DNA of 8,248 bases, from contig JASLXP010000342.1 of NCBI GenBank assembly GCA_030740295.1, positions 1-8,248 of the forward strand, read 5' to 3'. The DNA is from Planctomycetota bacterium (GTDB lineage: Bacteria > Planctomycetota > PUPC01 > JACPCR01). The notes beneath the pieces were generated by a model. That model saw nothing but the letters and a program-made list of their open reading frames with translations, was not told where the DNA came from and made no database searches. The translations under genes were made by a program, and so were the position numbers. Position 1 is the first letter of the stretch; every line of letters starts with the position of its first letter. Below, piece by piece: positions 1 through 5,209 of this stretch.

Positions 1-562
1 ACCAGCCGACCATCTGGCCTTTTTCTTTTGTTGGAATTGGCACTATGCGCTTGTCGAATCTCAGCCGCAGCCCCTGCGCGAAAAATTCTTTGAGCGGCAG
101 CTCAAACTCGGCACCGAGCACTTCGGATTCGATATCGACCAGTGCTTTCAGCTGATACTCGAAACGCAGCTCGTTCTTTTCACGAGTGACGCTCTGCTGA
201 ATCTCGAACAGCTTGCTGCGTTTGAGATCCTTGAGTGTGTTCGAAAACTTCAGCCCCGGTATATCCTCTGAGGAGGCCTCGAATGCGTCATCATTCGAGG
301 TCCTCCTCATTTGAGTCCCCCATCGCAGCCAGCCCTTCTCGCGGAACGTGATACCTCCACTCAACAGGTCCTTTCCCCGCCAAGTCAGTAACCATGCGCC
401 GCTGGTGGCAAATGTCATTGTGTTGTGGCCAGTCGCCAGATACGGAAGCCTGCCGTCTTCCATTACGAAGCCGCCGTTCGACTGTGCCGTGCCCCTTCCG
501 AGCGCGCAGCAGACCAACAACACTGATATCTTCAGATTCGTTCTACCTCTGGCTCTGGTCAT
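1..562 (-). CDS. Secreted protein of unknown function (C-terminus outside window)
   Basis: I do not recognise this gene. The frame is open from an ATG at 562 to the left edge, giving 187 residues without a stop. Residues 1-27 look like a Sec signal peptide: a basic start (MTRARGRTNLK), a hydrophobic core (ISVLLVCCAL) and a probable cleavage near TAQ-S. There is no proper lipobox, since V precedes the Cys. The mature part alternates short hydrophobic and polar stretches with many W, F, G and charged residues, as in an extracellular beta-sandwich, but no catalytic motif is visible. The start is supported by the ATGA overlap (559..562) with the stop of the upstream secreted TPR gene, implying one operon and coupled translation. 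A GGGAG lies almost against the ATG, too close for a normal ribosome site, which also favours coupling. A strong hairpin lies within the coding sequence. That it is a gene is quite sure; its function is unknown. Confidence 0.8.
   Translation of the reverse strand, partial: MTRARGRTNLKISVLLVCCALGRGTAQSNGGFVMEDGRLPYLATGHNTMTFATSGAWLLTWRGKDLLSGGITFREKGWLRWGTQMRRTSNDDAFEASSEDIPGLKFSNTLKDLKRSKLFEIQQSVTREKNELRFEYQLKALVDIESEVLGAEFELPLKEFFAQGLRLRFDKRIVPIPTKEKGQMVGW
269..309. repeat. Near-perfect inverted repeat (hairpin) inside a coding region
   Basis: Bases 277-285 (CCTCGAATG) and 292-300 (CATTCGAGG) are exact reverse complements around a 6-base loop. Pairing continues outward as 269-276 (TGAGGAGG) with 302-309 (CCTCCTCA) if the single base T301 is bulged, giving a 17-bp stem. 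There is no T-tract on either side, so it is not an ordinary intrinsic terminator. It lies inside the open reading frame of the left-edge secreted protein, around residues 85-98. The stem includes an AGGAGG on the mRNA strand, but the ATGs that follow it open only a short out-of-frame peptide. Confidence 0.7.
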
Positions 563-2157
563 TCTCCCGGCCCCCCCTCACTGGAAAGCCGATCCATGAC
601 GAGTAACGCGCTGTCCCTCAGGCTGTCCTCTTCGAGGTGATCCGTGAGCAGTGTCAGCAAGAGCTGTTTTGCCACCTTGGGCTGTTCTTTCATCAGGGCT
701 TCCGCCACTTTGAGCTGTCCATGGCTGACCTCGGTTCGAGCAGGATGAGCTTTTTCGAAACGGCTGAGGACTTCACGGGCCTGTTGATTCTTGCCGGTCC
801 GGATCAGGCATATGATCTCGTTCAGATAAGACCAGGCGGATGCCGTTTCCGAAAGGCCAGCCTTGCGGGCCCTGGAGAAGTGGTTCACGGCATCGGAACA
901 GTTGCCCTGATACACGAGAGCATTGGCGAGCAGGTAATGATCTTCAGGCTGCATGTTGTCCGGATGCTGTTGAGCCAAGTGGCGCATCGTCACCGCGAAC
1001 GAGCCAAAGTTCCCGCTGTTTAAGAACTCTCTGGCTCGCGCCCTCAGGGCAGCCGATGAAGCGTTCGCCAGATTCCGAAGCGGACCGCCGATTCTTATGT
1101 GGGCCCCATCTGCCGGTTGCGCCTTGATCGCTTCGATCTGTTTCAGGTAGATCTTCTGGTCCGGAATGTCAGCGATGGCCGATGCCCAGCACCAGGCAAG
1201 CTGCAGGGCGTGCTCCTGTTGGAGGTTGGAAAACGAGAGCCGGACAAATCTGTTCAATCGCCGTCTGGCATTGGTCGATTCGCGGTGGAGCAGGCCGAAA
1301 ATGGCGGAGGGTACTTTACCTTCGGCCCAGTGGGCGAAGGCCAGGATACTGGCTTCGACTTTGAGATACTCCTCCTCCCCCGTTCCGTCTTCCTCGACCT
1401 TCTTCAACGCTTTCTGAGCGGCCACGACTTTGCCAGCCAACTGGTTTCTGAAATTGCCGGGCCTGTAAGTTTCTTCCTCAACCCACTCAGGCAGTTTGAT
1501 GAGATCCCCGAGACGGTCGATGAAGAGGCCGGAGATGACCGCGTTCGGGCTGGCGAGGGTGTCGATGTGGATGGTGATCTTTCGATGACCTTTGAGAGCG
1601 AATCGCTTGTACTTGCCGCCAAAAAAGTGGCCGGCCGTGGTGGTCAGGATGAGTTTCTTCGGCTCACGGGAAAGCAGGCGCAGCTTGTAGTCCCGATGCT
1701 GGGGCCAATCGATCTCAAAGAAATAGAGTGTCAGCAGGCAGAGCCCTTCCGGCAGATTGAGGTCGATAAACAGGCCGGGCGCTTTCTCTCCAGGTTTCCT
1801 TATCTCGCCGTGGTCGTCCCAAACGGATGCGATCCGGGCCTTGCCGTCCGGGGTCTGAAGCGCACGGTCGTCGGCCACCGTGTTCATGCGAGACAGCCAG
1901 GCGCGGTGCGAATCTTTTGGGTCGCCCGTATAGCCGCGCAGGTGAACGGGCCACCCCGGCCCGCCGAAGGTTGATTTAGGGGACTCCGCGCCTAAGAGCG
2001 CGTAAGCATAGCCGCCGTACTGGCCGACCCAGTTGCCGCGAGTCCAGGTATCGTCGGCCAGCATGCCGGCGAACCGCTGGGCGGATGCGGAAGGTGTGAG
2101 GAGGAGGAGGACGAGGGCCGCGAGGAAGGGCCTCTTGCTCTTGATCTTTATCGTAAT
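559..2157 (-). CDS. Secreted protein with N-terminal beta module and TPR-like C-terminus
   Basis: With the proposed start this is 532 residues. The signal peptide is clear: basic KIKSKR, core FLAALVLLLL, then TPSASA-Q, with cleavage near residue 26. Residues about 30-216 form a module with DTWTRGNWVGQYGGYAY near the start, an ADDRALQTPDGKARIASVW stretch, and NAVISGLFID at the end. I recall this pattern from secreted beta-sandwich, possibly carbohydrate-binding, modules of environmental bacteria; that is a recollection, not a search. Residues from about 220 are helical and alanine-rich, with TPR-like pairs (HYLLANALVYQGNCSDAVNHF), suggesting protein-protein contacts outside the cytoplasm. The start is uncertain: the frame stays open to an ATG at 2610, but that part is a shadow of the regulator gene. 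No ATG, GTG or TTG lies between there and the signal peptide, and the ATG at 2064 would remove the signal peptide. I chose ATT at 2157; ATA 2151, ATC 2145 and ATT 2169 are alternatives. It overlaps the next gene by ATGA. Confidence 0.75.
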   Translation of the reverse strand: MTIKIKSKRPFLAALVLLLLTPSASAQRFAGMLADDTWTRGNWVGQYGGYAYALLGAESPKSTFGGPGWPVHLRGYTGDPKDSHRAWLSRMNTVADDRALQTPDGKARIASVWDDHGEIRKPGEKAPGLFIDLNLPEGLCLLTLYFFEIDWPQHRDYKLRLLSREPKKLILTTTAGHFFGGKYKRFALKGHRKITIHIDTLASPNAVISGLFIDRLGDLIKLPEWVEEETYRPGNFRNQLAGKVVAAQKALKKVEEDGTGEEEYLKVEASILAFAHWAEGKVPSAIFGLLHRESTNARRRLNRFVRLSFSNLQQEHALQLAWCWASAIADIPDQKIYLKQIEAIKAQPADGAHIRIGGPLRNLANASSAALRARAREFLNSGNFGSFAVTMRHLAQQHPDNMQPEDHYLLANALVYQGNCSDAVNHFSRARKAGLSETASAWSYLNEIICLIRTGKNQQAREVLSRFEKAHPARTEVSHGQLKVAEALMKEQPKVAKQLLLTLLTDHLEEDSLRDSALLVMDRLSSEGGPGE

Positions 2158-2275
2158 CCTACTCGTAATTCTGATCCTGGATTCTTCGCTCTTCGTAAAA
2201 TGTCTAGGTGCATCGAGGAACGGAAGGGCCTCAAGCTTAGAAGAGGAAGAGAGATTAAGAGTAAGGATTGAGGCG
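2124..2275. repeat. Degenerate 6-bp-periodic inverted repeat region with an 11-bp direct repeat
   Basis: On the plus strand, 2131-2195 reads as a chain of pyrimidine-rich near-hexamers (CTCTTG, CTCTTG, ATCTTT, ATCGTA, ATCCTA, CTCGTA, ATTCTG, ATCCTG). Bases 2233-2273 are the purine-rich opposite (AAGAGGAAGAGAGATTAAG, then AGTAAGGATTGAGG), so the two arms are loosely inverted. For example, GCTCTTGATCT matches the reverse complement ACTCTTAATCT at 9 of 11 bases. The 11-mer GGAAGGGCCTC occurs exactly at 2124-2134 and 2222-2232, 98 bp apart. Similar hexamer tracts are, as I recall, scattered through verrucomicrobial and related genomes. The region fills the gap after the regulator gene and runs into the signal-peptide codons of the secreted TPR gene. 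It could be a small non-autonomous mobile or REP-like element; no terminal motif or transposase shows which. Confidence 0.55.
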
Positions 2276-2299
2276 CTCGTTTTCGCTCCGGATTCAGAA

Positions 2300-2977
2300 T
2301 CACGCCACCGGGTAATCCCGGAACAGCCCCACGAGCACTCCCTTGATATCGAGTTCGAATTTCTTTCCCTCGAACTGGTACCTGCCGCCCTTCTGTTTGA
2401 CCATGATAAGTGTATGGAGCTGGGGATCGTTCTGTTTCGCCGGCTGCAGGATGACGGCCTCCTCGGTTTCGAGGAAGGTGCGAACCATGCAGATGGATGA
2501 GTCGGGGCCGGCGACCTCGCAGCAGACGATGGCGCCATGCAGGGGCTTGATTCCAGGTTCAAAGATGCAGTAGTCATCGATCTGTATTTCCAATTCCATG
2601 CTGTCGTCACCGGCCTGCAGAGCGAAGCGTTTCTCTCCGTAGATTCGTTTCGGGACTTCCAGTGACTGCCTTGGAATGAGGGAAGCAGGCCATTCGAATC
2701 TGCTCAGGCCCACAGCTCCCATTAAAGGGATCACGAAGCCCTCCAGAGCGACCGGGTCGATCACGCTCGGAAGAGCCACGGGATCCTCCGTCATTAAATC
2801 TTCAAAAGAGCATTCCAGGATTTCCGCGATGCGGCGGATGGCGTCCTGCTTCGGCTGAGTTTTTCCGGATTCCAACTCAGAAATCGCTCGTTGGCTGAGG
2901 CTGAGTGCCTTAGCGAGGTCTGATTGTGTGAGCCGTCTGGCTTTCCTGAGTTGCCGGACTTTGTCTCCAAAGGCCAT
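2300..2977 (-). CDS. XRE-family regulator with C-terminal peptidase S24 (LexA/CI-like) domain
   Basis: This 225-residue protein matches the size and layout of CI-like repressors. Residues 4-60 are a Cro/CI helix-turn-helix (VRQLRKARRLTQSDLAKAL, then LSQRAISELESGKTQP), with recognition helix about 28-37. Residues about 80-223 are an S24 fold: IPLMGAVG at 83-90 sits where the self-cleavage loop is expected, AGDDSM (Ser126) matches the catalytic-serine GDSM motif, and GVLVGLFRDY at 213-222 is the usual last strand. The catalytic lysine should lie in a TVKRL-like motif, but the matching stretch is MVRTF with Arg166. The cleavage loop shows GAVG rather than the usual Ala-Gly or Cys-Gly, so self-cleavage is doubtful. 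The ATG at 2977 is preceded by GGAGAT about ten bases upstream. It lies upstream of two secreted-protein genes on the same strand and divergent from a third, so it probably controls its own promoter and that gene. Its ligand or trigger is unknown. Confidence 0.9.
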   Translation of the reverse strand: MAFGDKVRQLRKARRLTQSDLAKALSLSQRAISELESGKTQPKQDAIRRIAEILECSFEDLMTEDPVALPSVIDPVALEGFVIPLMGAVGLSRFEWPASLIPRQSLEVPKRIYGEKRFALQAGDDSMELEIQIDDYCIFEPGIKPLHGAIVCCEVAGPDSSICMVRTFLETEEAVILQPAKQNDPQLHTLIMVKQKGGRYQFEGKKFELDIKGVLVGLFRDYPVA

Positions 2978-2985
2978 GAGTCTAC

Positions 2986-2991
2986 ATCTCC
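2986..2991 (-). promoter_or_regulatory. Ribosome binding site of the XRE/S24 gene
   Basis: The minus strand reads GGAGAT here, with GGAG ending ten bases before the ATG at 2977. This is slightly long spacing but supports that start. Confidence 0.5.
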
Positions 2992-3055
2992 GTTAGAGGT
3001 TTTCAATATAAATATGGGATATACGAAAAACATACCAAACAATTCGCTTGAATAT

Positions 3056-3097
3056 GCGTATAAAAAGTATAAAGTAGCGTATACGTTTTATATACGC
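3056..3097. promoter_or_regulatory. Candidate operator: repeated CGTATA/TATACG half-sites
   Basis: CGTATA occurs at 3057-3062 and 3078-3083, and TATACG at 3080-3085 and 3091-3096. The middle two overlap to form the perfect palindrome CGTATACG (3078-3085). A further TATACG lies at 3020-3025. Spacings of 21 and 11 bases are close to two turns and one turn of the helix, placing sites on the same face. The outer arms GCGTATAAAA (3056-3065) and TTTTATATACGC (3086-3097) form an imperfect larger dyad. This layout fits cooperative binding by a dimeric CI-like repressor; that the XRE/S24 protein binds here is inference from position. Confidence 0.45.
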
Positions 3098-3113
3098 CTC
3101 GCTCGCTCCTGTT

Positions 3114-3119
3114 AGGAGG
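3114..3119 (+). promoter_or_regulatory. Strong ribosome binding site of the small secreted protein gene
   Basis: AGGAGG lies five bases before the ATG at 3125, a near-ideal Shine-Dalgarno. It is the best one in the window and fixes the start of the plus-strand gene. Confidence 0.8.
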
Positions 3120-3124
3120 GTCCC

Positions 3125-3640
3125 ATGTCTATTTCATTTCGCAATCCTCGATGGCTTCTATCATCGCTGCTGCTGCTTGCGATTCCTTTTCTTACGTTTG
3201 ACTTCAATCCGGTCTTTGCGGAGGAAGAGGTCGAAGAGCCGGCAGAGAATCCTGTCCCCGAGGAAGGGACTGAGGATCCATTGACGGCAGCTCCGAAAAC
3301 GGAACTGGCCCCTGGCCAGGTTTCACCGTCCTTTCTAAAAGCCCGGCGGAACTCGAGCCGTACGCTCCTGGCCTCAGACAGAGAGGCATGGGCCGTCTGG
3401 CGCTTTCAGGACTACGTGGTCTTTGCCGAGGCATCACTTCTCAAAGAAAAGGATGCCGGGGATCGGGTCAGGGCTGTCGTGGCTCTGATGGTCCAGCAGA
3501 AGGATGCCAAAAGCAACCGGATGCTGGTGATTGAAAAGACCCAGCCAGAGCTTAGAGCCGCATGGCTGAAAGATTCCGAGGCTGCGCAAATGGCTGAGAA
3601 GTATGCGAAGCTTATCAAGAACGCAATCCCGCTGAACTGA
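3125..3640 (+). CDS. Small secreted acidic protein of unknown function
   Basis: I do not recognise this 171-residue protein. Residues 1-32 are a Sec signal peptide (basic FRNPR, core WLLSSLLLLAIPFLTF, cleavage expected after VFA, before EEE). Residues 33-66 are an acidic, proline-rich, probably unfolded linker (EEEVEEPAENPVPEEGTEDP). Residues about 67-171 form a small mixed helical domain with WAVWRFQDYVVFAE, a VVALMVQQKD stretch and a helical end (AAQMAEKYAKLIKNAI). No cysteines, lipobox, catalytic motif or membrane anchor beyond the signal are visible. It is the only plus-strand gene, is divergent from the XRE/S24 regulator and shares its AT-rich promoter region, so it is a likely target of that regulator. 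It ends 24 bases before the convergent histidine-kinase gene; no terminator hairpin is visible between them. The gene is well supported by its ribosome site and signal peptide. Confidence 0.85.
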   Translation: MSISFRNPRWLLSSLLLLAIPFLTFDFNPVFAEEEVEEPAENPVPEEGTEDPLTAAPKTELAPGQVSPSFLKARRNSSRTLLASDREAWAVWRFQDYVVFAEASLLKEKDAGDRVRAVVALMVQQKDAKSNRMLVIEKTQPELRAAWLKDSEAAQMAEKYAKLIKNAIPLN

Positions 3641-3664
3641 ATGGTTCTTGCCGTGGGAGGTGCT

Positions 3665-5209
3665 CTATCGGGCCTGGAGGGCCTGATTGACCACGCGGGG
3701 CAGGTATCGAAGCTGGATCGGCTTCGATACCGCCATATCGGCCTGGCTGAGCTCAGCGGCTTGAGACCACTCTGACCAGGACGTCAGAAGAATGACCGCT
3801 GGTGCGTCCGGCAGCGCTTTGGCCAATTCTGTCAACGACTGGATTTGGCTGAGAGAGAAGCCACCATCCACCATCAACAGATCCCAATTCTCTTTTAAGC
3901 GCGATTCCGCTTCGTCCGGGGCATTGATGTGCGTGACTTCGTGTCCATGACGCACAAGAGTCTGCACCATGATGCCCGCAGAAGCGGATGAATCATCTAC
4001 CAGCAGAATCCGAGCCTTTTGAACGGGCCGACCACTGGAGCTTTCCGGTTTCTGAGTCGCGTTCGGCAGTTCCACGCGCACTTCGGTCAGGCCGGCCTGG
4101 CTTACCCAGGTGAGCATGCCTCCGAGCGGTTTGAGAATCGCTTGGGCAACGGTAAGTCCCATACCTTTGGCATTTCGCTTCGTGGAAAAAAATGGCTCGT
4201 CTGCCCTGCTTTGGGATTCTTCGGTAAAACCGGTGCCATTATCCGTAACCGTCACCCAGGCATTGCTACCTGCTATTCCGCCGGCGACCTGTATCCGCCG
4301 ATCCTTCTTGCCCTGGGTTGCTTCCCACGCGTTCCGCAAAACTTCTTCGATGGCCTTCTGCAGCTCCAGCGGGCCGCATTCAACCTGGACAGGCCTGACA
4401 TCCGGCTTGACTGGATGATCTTTAAGACCGTTCACGTGCCCGATTGCGGCCTCAACAACATGGCCGAGCTCACAGAGCTGGAGTTGTTCCTTCTGCGGAG
4501 AGTAATTCAGGGCCTCGACCGCATTTGAAATCTCGAGTCCCCGCCGCAGCGAGTTCTGCAACTCCCGGAAGTGGTTTGCGGCCCCGTTGACGTGCAGCCA
4601 GTGGCTGGCCTGTATCTGGCCTGTAAGGCTGGTGAGGGTTCTGCGAAACTGCTGATTCAATGCCTGCGATATGTCTTCGGTCTGTCGCACGTCCGATGTG
4701 GCAGGTGATTCCTGGGACGCGCTTTCGAGGGCTGCTCCGGCATGGAGCGCGAGAACTTCGAGCATGTCGCAATCTCTCTGAGAGAAGCGGCCGATTTCGG
4801 AACGGTTATCCAGATAGATGACTCCCAACACTCCGCTGCGAAAGGTCATGAGCGGTGCGCAGACCGCGGAGAGTAGTTCGAGCCGCCGGATGCTCTGGCT
4901 ATCGGCAAAATGCGGATCATCGAGGGCATCACAGACCAGAAGGGCGCGGCGTCGCCGGATGGCTTCATCGACGAGGCTCGTGCTGATCTCGTCTTTTGGC
5001 GCATCGATGGTCGAGCCTTCGAGGGTCTGCGCGAATTTGTAAACGTGCCTGTCATTTTCGAAAAGGATCAAAAATCCCCGTTCAGCTTCCAGATCTAAAA
5101 TGAACCGGCTGATGAGGAATTTGAGGAGCGGCTCGACTTCATCGAAATCGTGCAGAGCCCTGCTGAACGCGAGAGTTTTATCGAGATCGCTGACGGTTTC
5201 AGGTGTCAT
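3665..5209 (-). CDS. GAF / histidine-kinase-like ATPase / receiver hybrid protein
   Basis: This 514-residue cytoplasmic signalling protein has no membrane segment. Residues about 15-165 are a GAF domain (VLGVIYLDNR near 127-136). Residues about 176-240 are a DHp-like helical hairpin. Residues about 245-382 are a HATPase with N box NAWEAT (293-298), G1 DNGTG (323-327), F box EPFFSTK and G2 GMGL (349-352), so ATP binding looks intact. Residues about 399-514 are a receiver with VDD (404-406), phosphoacceptor Asp448, Thr476 and Lys496 in SKP, all in place. The H box is odd: NQQFRRTLTSLTGQ lines up with HEFRNLLTS-type boxes, but the His is Gln186 and the Glu is Gln187. The frame is open up to 5278, but I start at the ATG at 5209: it overlaps the stop of the upstream kinase gene by ATGA, and the longer N-terminus is a shadow of that gene. 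No Shine-Dalgarno precedes it, so translation probably depends on coupling. Confidence 0.9.
   Translation of the reverse strand: MTPETVSDLDKTLAFSRALHDFDEVEPLLKFLISRFILDLEAERGFLILFENDRHVYKFAQTLEGSTIDAPKDEISTSLVDEAIRRRRALLVCDALDDPHFADSQSIRRLELLSAVCAPLMTFRSGVLGVIYLDNRSEIGRFSQRDCDMLEVLALHAGAALESASQESPATSDVRQTEDISQALNQQFRRTLTSLTGQIQASHWLHVNGAANHFRELQNSLRRGLEISNAVEALNYSPQKEQLQLCELGHVVEAAIGHVNGLKDHPVKPDVRPVQVECGPLELQKAIEEVLRNAWEATQGKKDRRIQVAGGIAGSNAWVTVTDNGTGFTEESQSRADEPFFSTKRNAKGMGLTVAQAILKPLGGMLTWVSQAGLTEVRVELPNATQKPESSSGRPVQKARILLVDDSSASAGIMVQTLVRHGHEVTHINAPDEAESRLKENWDLLMVDGGFSLSQIQSLTELAKALPDAPAVILLTSWSEWSQAAELSQADMAVSKPIQLRYLPRVVNQALQAR

Larger units (their letters stand above)
2978..3124. promoter_or_regulatory. 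AT-rich divergent promoter region
   Basis: These 147 bases separate the minus-strand XRE/S24 gene from the plus-strand secreted protein gene. Positions 3001-3095 are strongly AT-rich, unlike the GC-rich genes on both sides, so both promoters probably lie here. TATAAA occurs at 3068-3073 and TTGAAT at 3048-3053, but their spacing (14 bases) is too short for a standard sigma-70 pair, so I do not assign exact boxes. On the minus strand TTGTTT (3042-3037) is a possible -35, with no well-spaced -10. Repeated CGTATA/TATACG half-sites suggest control by the neighbouring XRE/S24 protein. Confidence 0.6.

Noticed and set aside
1099..1974. 291-codon plus-strand open frame
   Set aside because: Antisense to the secreted TPR gene; no ribosome site and no recognisable motif.
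2148..2213. 21-codon upstream reading frame ending at the candidate non-ATG start
   Set aside because: No clear ribosome site and inside a repeat; could be a leader peptide or reflect a frameshift, but there is not enough evidence to call it a gene.
2033..2500. Plus-strand frame with an apparent membrane helix (LLLLIFIVILLVILIL)
   Set aside because: The hydrophobic run is produced by translating the pyrimidine-rich hexamer repeat; the rest is antisense to the regulator gene.
2158..2610. N-terminal 150-residue extension of the secreted TPR protein frame up to ATG 2610
   Set aside because: It lies almost wholly within the XRE/S24 gene in another frame, has a shadow-like composition (many S, R, P), and would bury the signal peptide in the interior.
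3641..3664. Terminator between the convergent genes
   Set aside because: No stem-loop followed by a T-tract is visible in the 24 bases or just beyond.
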